Shown here piece after piece: positions 39,701 to 49,600 of a DNA stretch of 64,000 bases. Position numbers and translations under genes: made by a program. Each line of letters opens with the position of its first letter. Position 1 is the first letter of the stretch. The stretch covers positions 1-64,000 of the forward strand of contig NZ_RAVZ01000001.1 of NCBI RefSeq assembly GCF_003611635.1, written 5' to 3'. Source of the stretch: Corallococcus terminator. Lineage in GTDB: Bacteria; Myxococcota; Myxococcia; Myxococcales; Myxococcaceae. The notes under the pieces were generated by a model, which did not search any database, was not told where the DNA came from, and worked only from the letters and a program-made list of their open reading frames with translations.

Positions 39701-42439
39701 TCGCCCGGTGACTACCGGCGACTGTTGCAGGAGCTCAAGGATCAGGGCCGTTCGCCCGCGCGCATCGTGCACCTGTGGAGCGTGGATCCGCAGCGCACCT
39801 CGGGCTCGCGCCTGGACGTGCTGCCCCGCGTGGAGGAGGCGGGCTTCCGCAGCTTGATGTACCTGGCCCAGGCGGTGGGCGCCGTGTACGCCACCACGCC
39901 CGTGGAGTTGCAGGTGCTCGCAAGCCAGCTCTTCTCCGTGTCGGGTGAGGAGACGATCTGTCCGGAGAAGGCGACCCTGCTGGGGCCCTGTCTCGTCATC
40001 GGGCAGGAGTACCCGAACGTGCGGTGCCGGCTCATCGACGTGCCCCTGCCCACCCCCGGCAGCACCGGGGAGGCGGGGCTCGTCGGGCACCTGCTCGCGG
40101 ATTTGGAGTCGCGCGCGGTGGACGCTGTCACCGCGTGGCGTGGACGGCACCGCTGGGTGCGCACGCACGAGTCCGTGCGCCTGGAGGCACCGCAAGGCCG
40201 CGTGCCCCGGCTGCGTCCGGGGGGCGTGTATCTGGTGACGGGCGGCCTGGGCGGCATCGGCCTGGTGCTCGCGCAGGACGTGGCGAGGATGGCGGGGGGC
40301 GGCCGGCTGGTGTTGCTGGGACGTCAGCCGCTGCCGGACCGCGCGACCTGGAGCGCCCTGCTGGAGTCGCAACCCCAGTCACCCCACGCGAGCATCATCC
40401 GCGCCATCCGCGACCTGGAGCGCGGCGGCTCCGAGGTGATGACCGTCGCCGCGGACGTGACGGACCGGGCGCGCATGGCCGAGGTCCTGGCCGACGTGCG
40501 CGCGCGCTTCGGCGCCGTGCACGGCCTCATCCACGCGGCGGGCGTGCCGGCGGGCGGCGCGCTCCAGCTCAAGACGGATGAGATCGCGCAGCGCGTGTTC
40601 GCCCCCAAGGTGCGGGGCACGCTCGTGCTGGACTCGCTCCTGGAGGGCCAACCGCTCGACTTCGTCATCCACTGCGCGTCCCGCACCTCCGTGCTGGGCG
40701 GCTTCGGACAGGCGGACTACGTCGCGGCCAACGCCTTCCTGGACGCCTGGGCGCACCACAAGTCCCTCACGTCCTCCACCTTCACCGTCGCCGTGGACTG
40801 GTGTTCGTGGCGCGACGTCGGGATGCTCGCCAACGCCGCCGGAGCGAAGGCCGCGTTGCCGGTCCGGACCCCTGCGGCGGCCATCAGCGGCGCACCCGTG
40901 GAGCTGGGACACCCCCTGCTTTCGCGGCGGATGCCCTCCGCCCCCGGCACGGAGGTGTACGAGACGGTGCTCCGCGTGGACACGCACTGGGTGCTCGACG
41001 ACCACCGCATCCTGGGCAACCCGGTCATCGCGGGCACGACCTACCTGGAGATGGTGCGCGCCGCGTTCGCGCAGCGCTCGGAACGCCAGGACCTGGAGAT
41101 CTCCGACGTCTACTTCCTCACCCCGCTGTCGGTGCGCGTGGGCGACCAGCGCGTGGCGCGACTGGAGCTGACCGACGAGGGCGCGGAGGGCTTCAGCTTC
41201 CACGTCAGCAGCCGGAGCGCGGAGGGCGCGGACCTCATCCGTCACGTCATGGGACGGGCGCGGGTGATGGCCTCCACCCCGGCGCCCCAGCACGACCTGG
41301 CGGCGCTCACGGCGGGCTGCCCCACGGTGAAGGTCTTCACCGACGACGACTCGCACGACGAGGACCACGGTCCCCGGTGGCAGTGCGTGCGGCAGGTGCG
41401 CTGGGGCGAACAGCAGGTGCTGGCCACCCTGGAGCTTCCGGCCGAGTTCGCCTCCGACCTGGACGTGATGAAGCTGCACCCGTCGCTGCTGGACAAGTCC
41501 ATTGGCACCGGGCGCGACTTCATCCTGGGCGCGGTGCCGTACATGCCGTACTCGTACCAGCGCCTCGTCTTCCGGCACCCCTTCACGCGCCGCATCCACG
41601 TGCACACGCGCTCGCACGGTGAAGGCTCCAACCGCAGCGAGACCCCGGCCTTCGACCTGCGGATCATGGACGACACGGGCCGGGAGCTGGTGGAGATCAC
41701 CCGCTTCGCGCTCAAGCGCGTCAACGACGTGGGCGCCATGTACAAGAACCTGGCGAGCCGCGAAGCCGCGCCCGCCGCCGCGGTCGTGAGGGCACCGGCC
41801 ACCGCGCCCGCGTCCGCCCCCGCGGAGAACGTCTTCCAGCAGATCCTCCGCCAGGAGGCCATCTCCCCGGAGGAGGGCGTGGACCTGCTGCGGCGCGTGC
41901 TCGCGAGCGCGGACCTGCCGCAGGTGGTGGTGTCCACGCGCGACCTGAACGCCCTCCTGGCGCGTGGCCTCATCCACACGTCGCCCTCCAAGGCCGCCGA
42001 GGAGGAGGTGGAGGCGGAGGCCAGCACCGACGCGTCCTCCCAGGCCATCCGGCGGCCCCGGCCCGAGCTGCCCATCCCCTTCCAGGCCCCCGAAACGAAG
42101 TTGCAGGAGCAACTGGGTGACATCCTGAAGGAGGTCCTCGCGGTGGACCGGGTGGGCCTGCGCGACAACTTCTTCGACCTGGGCGGGGACTCCGTGATGG
42201 CCATCCAGATCGTCTCCCGCATCAAGAAGCGCCTGGGGCGGGAGATCGCGGTGGTGCAGCTCTTCGAGGCCCCCACGCTGGGCGCCCTGGCCACGCTGCT
42301 GGGTGGCGCGGCGGGAGGCCTGGAGGACGCGACCTCCGCGCAGGCGGCGGACGCCACACCTGCCGGCGAGGACAGCGCGAGCCGGGGTGCTCGCCGTCGC
42401 GCCAGGGCCATTGCCCGGCGCGGTCCCGAGGGCGAGTAG
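36752..42439 (+). CDS. type I PKS: KS, inactive AT, KR, DH-like, ACP (1895 aa)
   Basis: Seen: a KS (about 10-440) with Cys183 in VQSTCSTALSA and the histidines in CHGTGTVLGDP and KSNIGHLDTAAG, all intact. An AT-like domain (about 540-830) starts VAFLFPGVGSQHPGMA, but the nucleophile motif GHSxGE reads G-E-G632-I-G-E and the HAFH motif reads RALQ, so Ser and His are both lost. A KR region (about 910-1355) has YLVTGGLGGIGLVL and Ser1310/Tyr1323/Asn1327. A DH-like domain follows, with His1418 in DDHRILGNPVIAG and Asp1581 in HPSLLDKSIG, so KR precedes DH. ACP Ser1814 is in LGGDSVMAIQ. The extender unit must come from another AT, perhaps the intact one in the KS-AT-ACP module of the next synthase. 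Expected product: a beta-hydroxy or, if the DH works, an alpha,beta-unsaturated ketide. Confidence 0.9.
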   Translation: MSGTGGQEGLEGIAVVGMAGRFPGAADVDAFWKNLREGVESIRFYSEAELLDAGVSPELLADPAYVRANAALEGVELFDAGFFGMNPGVAQITDPQQRVFLEVAWHALEHAGYDAERFSGDIGVFGGLSINTYLLENLAGNRQLIESHGLLQAAIANRGDHLATLTAYKLNLRGPAFTVQSTCSTALSAVHLACQALLSYQTDMALAGGVAVRVPQTMGYLFQEGGVASPDGHCRPFDAQAKGTVFGSGAGAVVLKRLEDAIAAGDTIHAVIRGSAANNDGAAKIGYTAPSPEGQRRAISMALAVAGVSPETVGYVECHGTGTVLGDPIEVEALTQAFGAKTQRRQFCALGSVKSNIGHLDTAAGIAGLIKTVLCLKHQQLPATLHFESPNPAIDLQKSPFYVNARLSDWARPATHPRRAGVSSFGIGGTNVHLVLEEAPPVQAARASDGWHTLVLSARTASALEAQTEELRRHLQAHPELDLADVAFTLQQGRRSFEVRRALTCRSLADAVETLERLPPERTWTGKVEGHARSVAFLFPGVGSQHPGMARELAEALPVFREHLDACLKALDAALGMDLRPLLFPRPGAEASAAEALSHTHVAEPALFAVEYALAATWKAWGVQPRAVLGEGIGEYTAACVAGVVSFADAVTLVALRSRLVKRLPEGAMTLVMLPERELEALLPQHGLSLAWVGRPSVGTVSGPKAGIEALEAGLRQRGVAFRRLLGDRALQSPDVDGISAELGTAVRRVSFQPPTVPFFSGVHAGWVTGTEVAEASWWASQLRRTLRLSPGIEALFQEPDRLLLEVGPGRTWLNIARLHPAKSPRQTVLGSLAQDVKEASEPKAMLAALARLWVSGAPLDWEGVHAGASRRRVPLPQYPFERQRLWLDPTPRTPARTVTEEPLPPRRVDPADWFFVPSWKRTAPPVPASREPERVLLFVDAFGLGELLASRLEQRGHTVLRVERGTSGASAPSAGRYTLDPRSPGDYRRLLQELKDQGRSPARIVHLWSVDPQRTSGSRLDVLPRVEEAGFRSLMYLAQAVGAVYATTPVELQVLASQLFSVSGEETICPEKATLLGPCLVIGQEYPNVRCRLIDVPLPTPGSTGEAGLVGHLLADLESRAVDAVTAWRGRHRWVRTHESVRLEAPQGRVPRLRPGGVYLVTGGLGGIGLVLAQDVARMAGGGRLVLLGRQPLPDRATWSALLESQPQSPHASIIRAIRDLERGGSEVMTVAADVTDRARMAEVLADVRARFGAVHGLIHAAGVPAGGALQLKTDEIAQRVFAPKVRGTLVLDSLLEGQPLDFVIHCASRTSVLGGFGQADYVAANAFLDAWAHHKSLTSSTFTVAVDWCSWRDVGMLANAAGAKAALPVRTPAAAISGAPVELGHPLLSRRMPSAPGTEVYETVLRVDTHWVLDDHRILGNPVIAGTTYLEMVRAAFAQRSERQDLEISDVYFLTPLSVRVGDQRVARLELTDEGAEGFSFHVSSRSAEGADLIRHVMGRARVMASTPAPQHDLAALTAGCPTVKVFTDDDSHDEDHGPRWQCVRQVRWGEQQVLATLELPAEFASDLDVMKLHPSLLDKSIGTGRDFILGAVPYMPYSYQRLVFRHPFTRRIHVHTRSHGEGSNRSETPAFDLRIMDDTGRELVEITRFALKRVNDVGAMYKNLASREAAPAAAVVRAPATAPASAPAENVFQQILRQEAISPEEGVDLLRRVLASADLPQVVVSTRDLNALLARGLIHTSPSKAAEEEVEAEASTDASSQAIRRPRPELPIPFQAPETKLQEQLGDILKEVLAVDRVGLRDNFFDLGGDSVMAIQIVSRIKKRLGREIAVVQLFEAPTLGALATLLGGAAGGLEDATSAQAADATPAGEDSASRGARRRARAIARRGPEGE

Positions 42440-42519
42440 CCCAAGGCCCCCGCCGGCCCCGACACCCTTCTTTTTTCTTCTTCCGATTCCGACGACACGA
42501 ACCCCCCGCGGTGACATCC

Positions 42520-43599
42520 ATGAAGGTCGAAAGCCCTCTTTCCGAGAGCGTCGCGCAGCACCTGCGCACGCGGATCGAACAGTCCGCCCGCCGTCCCCTC
42601 TCCCCCCAGGAGCAGGCCGTGCTGGACACCGAAGGCCCCAAGGCCTTCATCCTCAAGCAGCTCTTGTCGAAGAAGTTCCGCAAGTGGTCCGTGGACGCGG
42701 ACACGCAGCAGAACATCACGCGCACGGTGGACGCCGCGCTGAAGGAGCAGAAGCCCATCGAGCTCGTGCACCCCATGGGCGGCTACAAGATCTGGCGGCT
42801 GCCGTCCTCGCCCGAGGTGGACTGGGCGGAGTTCTTCGGCATCTCCCACATCCTCCAGTACCTCAGTGGGATCGCCGCGGGGTACGCGCCCGGCGTGCAC
42901 ATGCAGTTCTTCATGTACACGTTCCTCCCCCAGCGCCACGACAACATCAGCGCGGAGGACATCGAGCGCTACGTGAGCTCCTTCCAGGCGCTGCTGGACG
43001 CGTTCAGCGAACACCTGCCGTCCAACGTGAAGCTCTCCATCGTCCGGGACGCGGCCTTCTACAGCCGTGAGGAGTACTTCGGTCTGCTGGACGAGCGGTA
43101 CGAGATGATGGCCATGGGGTTCAACGACTTCCCGCAGAAGCAGCGGGACACGTTCCTCACCTGGGCGCGCCAGAACATCCAGTGGAAGGGCGTGGAGGAC
43201 TGGACCCAACTGACGCACGAGCAGAAGGAGGAGAAGATCCTCCGGGGCGCCGTCTACGAGGTGGTCGGCATCTACACGGTGGAGAAGACCGCCGAGTTCA
43301 TCATGGGCGGCCAGCGCATCGTCGTCTTCGTGTCGCCGGGCACCAACACCATCGGCATTGGCAGCACGAAGTCCTCGCGCGCCAAGTTCTGGATTGGCAC
43401 CGGCGTCCTGGAAGACCGCGAAGGCGCGCTCTACGACGTGGTGCTCACGCCCAGCCAGTGGGAGCGCACCGCGGACCTGTCCCGCACCGTGCTGGAGGTC
43501 AACCTGCTGCCGCTGCGCAACCTGGGCAGCATCCAGGTGGTGCACCAGCGGCTGGACTTCTCCCAGCCCGGTGAGAGCACCCCCGCCGCCACCGGCTAG
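42520..43599 (+). CDS. unrecognised protein in the NRPS/PKS operon, 359 aa
   Basis: I do not recognise a characterised family. Seen: no signal peptide or membrane helix; an N-terminal helical part (SESVAQHLRTRIEQSARRPLS, FILKQLLSKKFRKW); and a conserved-looking core ELVHPMGGYKIWRLPSSPEV, DWAEFFGISHILQYLSGIA, AGYAPGVHMQFFMYTFLPQ and DIERYVSSFQALLDAF, then AAFYSREEYFGLLDERYEMM. I recall uncharacterised bacterial proteins sharing the 'GGYK.W..PEvDWAElF...Y.PGv' pattern. The order (basic/aromatic block, DxAE, Y.PG, an acidic residue, then an R-Y helix) loosely recalls DIT1/PvcA isocyanide synthases; that is a remote hypothesis. It sits between two PKS genes (80 bases after one, 59 before the next), so it is probably a tailoring enzyme. 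ATG 42520 is chosen; GTG 42511 is possible, and neither has a clear ribosome-binding site. Confidence 0.75.
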   Translation: MKVESPLSESVAQHLRTRIEQSARRPLSPQEQAVLDTEGPKAFILKQLLSKKFRKWSVDADTQQNITRTVDAALKEQKPIELVHPMGGYKIWRLPSSPEVDWAEFFGISHILQYLSGIAAGYAPGVHMQFFMYTFLPQRHDNISAEDIERYVSSFQALLDAFSEHLPSNVKLSIVRDAAFYSREEYFGLLDERYEMMAMGFNDFPQKQRDTFLTWARQNIQWKGVEDWTQLTHEQKEEKILRGAVYEVVGIYTVEKTAEFIMGGQRIVVFVSPGTNTIGIGSTKSSRAKFWIGTGVLEDREGALYDVVLTPSQWERTADLSRTVLEVNLLPLRNLGSIQVVHQRLDFSQPGESTPAATG

Positions 43600-43658
43600 T
43601 CGCGCGCCGCTCCGCCGCTCCCCTTCCTTCCAGACGTCCGTAGCACGAGAGAACCGCC

Positions 43659-46600
43659 ATGAGCCGCACCGGAACTGAAATCGCCATCATCGGCATCGCC
43701 GGGCACTACCCGAAGTCCGAACGGGTCCAGGACTTCTGGCGGCAGGTGCGCGAAGGCACGGAGCTGGTGTCGTTCTTCACGCCGGAGGAGCTGGTCCAGC
43801 GCGGCGTGCCGGCGGAGCAGGTGGCCCAGCCCGGGTACGTCCGGGCCGCGGCGTACCTGGAGGAGATGGAGCAGTTCGACGCCACGTTCTTTGGCATCAC
43901 GCCCCGGGAAGCGGCGCTGCTGGATCCGCAGCACCGTCACTTCCTGGAGTGCGCCTGGGAGGCGCTGGAGGACGCCGGGTACAACCCGCAGCAGGTGCCG
44001 GGCCGCGTGGGCGTCTACGCGGGCGCGGCCATGGACACGTACCTGCTCTACAACCTGATGCGCAATCCGGTGGCGCTGGCCACGGATCCGCTCCAGCTCC
44101 AGTTGGCCAACGACAAGGACTACCTGACGACGCGGGTGTCCTACAAACTGAACCTCCGCGGGCCCAGCCACCTGGTGCAGTCCGCGTGCTCCTCGTCGCT
44201 CGTCGCCACGCACGTCGCCTGTCAGGCCCTGCTCAACGAGGAGTGCGACGTCGCCCTCGTCGGCGGCGCCTCCGTGCTCGTGCACACCCGCAATGGCTAC
44301 ATGCACTCCGCCGGGGGCGTGGCCTCCGTGGATGGGCACTGCCGCAGCTTCGACGCGGACGCCACGGGCACCCTCTTCGGCAGCGGCGTGGGCTGCGTGG
44401 TGCTCAAGCCGTTGGACCGGGCGATGGCGGACGGCGACACCGTCCACGCCATCATCCTGGGCACCGCCATCAACAACGACGGCAGCAACAAGGTCGGCTT
44501 CACCGCCCCCAGCATGGACGGCGTGTCGGAGGTGGTGCTGGAGGCGCTCGGCAACGCGGGCGTGGAGCCGGACAGCATCGGCTACGTGGAGGCCCACGGC
44601 ACCGCGACGCGGCTGGGCGACCCCATTGAATTGCAGGGCCTGACGCGGGCGTGGCGCAAGTCCACCCGGCGCAAGCAGTTCTGCGCCATCGGTTCGGTGA
44701 AATCCAACGTGGGCCACCTGGACGCCGCGTCCGGCGTGACGGGCCTCATCAAGGTCGCGCTCGCGCTGCGCGACCGGGTCATCCCCCCCAGCCTGCACTT
44801 CCGGCGCCCCAACCCGGCGCTGGAGCTGCCGGAGAGCCCCTTCTTCGTCAACGACCGCCCCCTGCCCTGGGATGCCCCTCCGGGCGGCGCCCCCCGGCGC
44901 GCGGCCGTGTCCTCGCTGGGCATTGGCGGCACGAACGCGCACGTCATCCTGGAGGAGCCGCCCCGCGCGGAAGCCTCCGCCCCCGCGGATCCCTACCAGC
45001 TCCTGGTGCTCAGCGCGCGCACGGCCGGAGCGCTGCAACGGGCCACCGACAACCTGGCGGATCATCTGGCCGAACAGCCGGACGCGCCGCTCGCGGACGC
45101 GGCGTTCACGCTCCAGGCCGGACGCCAGCACTTCACGCACCGCCGCTTCGCCGTGGTGCGCGACGCGCAGGACGCGCTCGCGGCGCTCTCCACCCCGGAG
45201 CGGCTGCCCACGCGCCAGCAGGCCGCCCAGCGCCCCCCGGTGGCGTTCCTGTTCTCCGGCCAGGGCTCGCAGTACGCCGGCATGGCCGCGGGCCTCCACC
45301 GCCGCGAGCCGGTGTTCCGCGAGCACTTCGACGCGTGCGCGGAGCGGGTGCGCGCCCTGCGCGGCGTGGACCTGCGCACCCTGGTGCTGGGCGGCGCGGG
45401 CGAGGAAGCCGACGCGCGACTGAAGGCGACGGAGTGGGCCCAGCCCGCCCTCTTCGCGGTGGAGTACGCGCTGGCGCGGCTCTTGATGCACTGGGGCCTG
45501 CGCCCCTCGGCACTGCTGGGACACAGCATCGGTGAGTACGTCGCCGCGTGTCTTGCGGGCGTCTTCTCCCTGGCGGACGCGGTGACGCTGGTGTGCGAGC
45601 GCGGCCGGTTGATGGCGGGCCTGCCCCCGGGCGCGATGAGCGCGGTGCCCCTCGCGGAGGAGGCGGTGCTGCCCCTGCTGGGGCGGGAGCTGTCGCTCGC
45701 GGCGGTGAACGCCCCCGGCCGCTGTGTCGTCGCAGGTCCCCTGGCGGCGGTGGAGTCACTCGAACGGCTGCTGGACGCGCGCGGCCTCAAGGCACGGCGG
45801 CTGCACACGTCGCATGCCTTCCACTCCTCCATGATGGACCCCATCCTGGAGCCCTTCACCCGCGCGGTGCGCGCGGTGGAACGCAAGGCGCCGCAGGTGG
45901 AGCTGTACTCCAACCTCACGGGCCAGCCCCTGACGGCGGCGGAGGCCACGGATCCCGACTACTGGGCCCGGCACCTGCGGGGCGCCGTCCGCTTCTCCCA
46001 GGGCATCACGGCCCTGCTGCGCAAGCCGGACCTGCTCGCGCTGGAGGTGGGCCCCGGCAACGCGCTGACGACCTTCGCGCTCCAGCACCCGGAGCGCGCG
46101 GCGGGCGTCGTCGTGTCCCCCACGCTGCCCCACGCGCTGGAGCGCGAGCGCGACGTGCCCGTCCTCCTGGAGGCCGTGGGCAAGGCGTGGCAGGCGGGCG
46201 TGGACGTGGACTGGAAGGCCTTCAACAGCCGCGCGGCGCGCCGCCGCGTGTCGCTGCCCACCTACCCCTTCGAGCGGCAGCGCCACTGGCTGGAGCCCAC
46301 CCTGGGGCCGGGAGCGCCGCCGCCGGGCGCCATCCAGGCAGCGCCCTTGGCGCACGAACCCGCGGACACCGTGGACAGGAGCGCGGACACTGCGGCCGTC
46401 CCGGGCAACCGGCCGGAGATGAGCGTCTCCCACGCGCCGCCGCGCGACGCTTTGGAGACGGAGTTGTGTGAGGTGTGGAGCGGGCTGCTCGGCATCCACC
46501 CCATCGGCATCCACGACAGCTTCTTCGAGCTGGGTGGGGACTCCGTCATCGGTCTGCAACTGCTCGGGGCCCTGCGCGACCGGTGCCGCGTGGAGCTGGC

Positions 46601-49600
46601 GGTGCGCGAGCTGTTCGAGTCGCCCACGGTGGCGCGGCTCGCGGAGCGCGTGCGCGAGCGCCAGCGTCCCCGGTCGGAGGCCCCGGCCGTGCTGGCGCTC
46701 CCGCCGCTGGTGGCGAGCGGACGCGAAGGCCCGCTGCCGCTGTCCTCCTCGCAGCAGCGCCTGTGGTTCCTGGAGCAGCTCGAACCCGACACCGCCACGT
46801 ACAACCTGCCCGCGGTCCTCCAGATGGAGGGCGCGCTGGACGTGGAGGCGCTGCGCCGCAGCCTGGACGCGCTCGTGCAGCGTCACGAAGCGCTGCGCAC
46901 CACCTTCGCGTCCGAGGACGACCAGGGCGTGCAGCGCATCCACCCACCCGCGCCGGTGCCGCTCGAATGGGTGGAATTGCGCGCGCTCCCGCCGGAGACC
47001 CGCGACGCCGAGGCGCGGCGGCGGGCCCTGGAGGAGCTGTCCCGCCCGTTCGACCTCACCCAGGGTCCCCTCCTGCGCGCCACCCTGCTGCGCCTGGATG
47101 ACGCGCGGCACGTGCTGGCGCTGGTGATGCACCACATCGTCTCCGACGGCTGGTCCATGGGCGTGCTGGTGCGGGAGCTTGCCGCGCTCTACCTGTCCTT
47201 CCGGGCCGGACAGCCTCCAGCGCTCCCTCCGCTGCCGGTGCAATACGCCGACTACGCGCTCTGGCAGCACCGCTTCCTCACCCAGGGCGACGGCCTGCTC
47301 ACGCAGCTTGCGTGGTGGCGTGAGGCGCTGGCCGGTGCGCCCGCGACGCTGGAGCTGCCCACCGACTTCCCGCGTCCCCCGGTGCGCTCGTTCCGGGGCG
47401 CCGTCGTTCCCCTCCACCTGCCGCGCGAGCTGGCGGACGCGATCAAGGAGCGGGCCCGCCAGCAGGAAGCCACGCCCTTCATGGTGCTGCTGGCCGCCTG
47501 GTACACGCTGCTCCACCGCTACAGCGGGCAGGGCGACATCCTCGTCGGCTCGCCCATGGCCGGCCGCCGCTTCTCGGAGCTGGAAGGCCTCATCGGCTTC
47601 TTCGTCAACACGCTGGTGCTGCGCGCCCGCCCCGGACAGGCCGCGTCCTTCCGCGCCCTGGTGGATCAGGTGCGGGAGATGACGCTGGGCGCCTACGCGC
47701 ACCAGGACGTGCCCTTCGAGAAGCTGGTGGAGGAGCTCCAGCCCGCGCGCGACCTGGGCCTCCCGCCGCTCTTCCAGGTGTTCTTCGCTCTCCAGAACGC
47801 GCCGCAGGGCGTGCTGGAGGTGCCGGGCATGAAGTTGCAGCCCCTGGACCTGGATCCGGGCACGTCGAAGTTCGACCTGGAGGTGTCCCTCTTCCCCACG
47901 CGTGACGGCTTCCACGGCACCCTCACGTACAACACCGACCTGTACACGCCGGCCACAGCCGAGCGCCTCGCGGGACACCTGCGCGTGCTGCTGGAGGGCG
48001 CGCTCGCTTCGCCCGACGCGCCGCTGGCCACCCTGCCCCTGATGCCCGTGACCGAGCGGCTCCAGGTGATGGAGGGCTTCAACGCGACCGACACGGACTA
48101 CCCCGCGGACACCTGCCTGCACACCCTGGTGGAGCGGCAGGCCGCGCTGCGTCCGGACTCGGTGGCCGTGGAGTCCGGCGAGCACCGCCTCACGTATGCG
48201 CAGCTCGACGCGCTCGCCAACCGGCTCGCGCACCGCCTGCGCTCGCTGGGCGTGGGCCCCGACGTGGCCGTGGCGCTGTGCCTGGAGCGATCGCCGGAGC
48301 TGGTGGTGTCGCTGCTGGCCATCCTCAAGGCCGGCGGCGCCTATGTGCCGCTGGACGCGTCCTATCCCGCCCAGCGCCTGACGCACATGCTGGAGGACTC
48401 CGGCGCGCGGGTGCTCGTCACCACGCGGGAGCTGGGCGCGAAGCTGCCGGAGCTGGAGTCCGCGCGGCGCGTCTACGTGGAGGAGGACGGCTGGAAGGCC
48501 CTGCCGTCCACGCTGCCCTCCACCGGGGTGTCGGCGCGAAACCTGGCCTACGTCGTCTTCACCTCCGGGAGCACCGGCCGTCCCAAGGGCGTCGCGGTGG
48601 ACCACCGGAGCCTCCAGCGGCTGCTGCACGCGCCCCGCTACGCGCACCTGGGGCCCGAAGAGACCTTCCTGCTCATCGCGCCGGTGTCCTTCGACGCCTC
48701 CGTCCTGGAGCTGTGGGGGCCGCTCGCCTTTGGCGGCCGGCTGGTGCTCTTCCCGCCCCAGTCCCCCAGCGACCTGGAGCTGCTGGGCCACGTCCTGGAG
48801 CACCACCGCGTCACCACGCTGCACCTCACCTCCGGCCTGTTCACCCAGGTGGTGGACCTGAAGCCGGAGATCCTGCGCGGCGTCCGGCAGTTGCTCACCG
48901 GCGGCGACGTCGTCTCCGCCCCGCACGTGCGCAAGGTGCTGGAGACGCTGCGCATCCCCGTCACCGCCTGCTACGGCCCCACGGAGGCCACGCTCTTCAC
49001 GACGTGCTTCCGGATGACGCGGCCGGAGCATCCGGGCACCACCGTGCCCATTGGCCAGCCCCTCTCCAACACGCGCGTGTACCTGCTGGATGACCACTTC
49101 CAGCCCATGCCCGTGGGCGTCCCGGGGGAGCTGTACGTCGGCGGATCCGGAGTCGCGCGGGGCTACCTGGGCCGGCCGGACCTCACCGCCGAGCGCTTCG
49201 TGCCGGATCCGTTCGGCGCCGAGCCGGGGGCCCGGCTCTACCGCACCGGCGACAAGGCGCGCTGGCGCGTGGACGGGGTGCTGGAGTTCCTGGGCCGCAT
49301 CGACACCCAGGTGAAGGTGCGCGGCTTCCGCGTGGAGCTGTCCGAAGTGGAGGCCGCGCTGCTCGCGGCGCCGGGCATCCGCGCCGCCGTGGCCGTGGTG
49401 CGCGAAGACGTGCCGGGCGACAAGCGGCTCGTGGGCTACGTGGTGCCCGCCGAGGGCCAGGTGCTGGACCTCGCCGCGCTGCGCGCTTCGCTCCAGCAGC
49501 GCCTGCCCGAGTACATGGTTCCGTCGGCCATCGTCCCGCTGGACGCCCTGCCCCTCACGGCGAACGCCAAGGTGGACCGCAAGGCACTGCCCGCGCCGGA

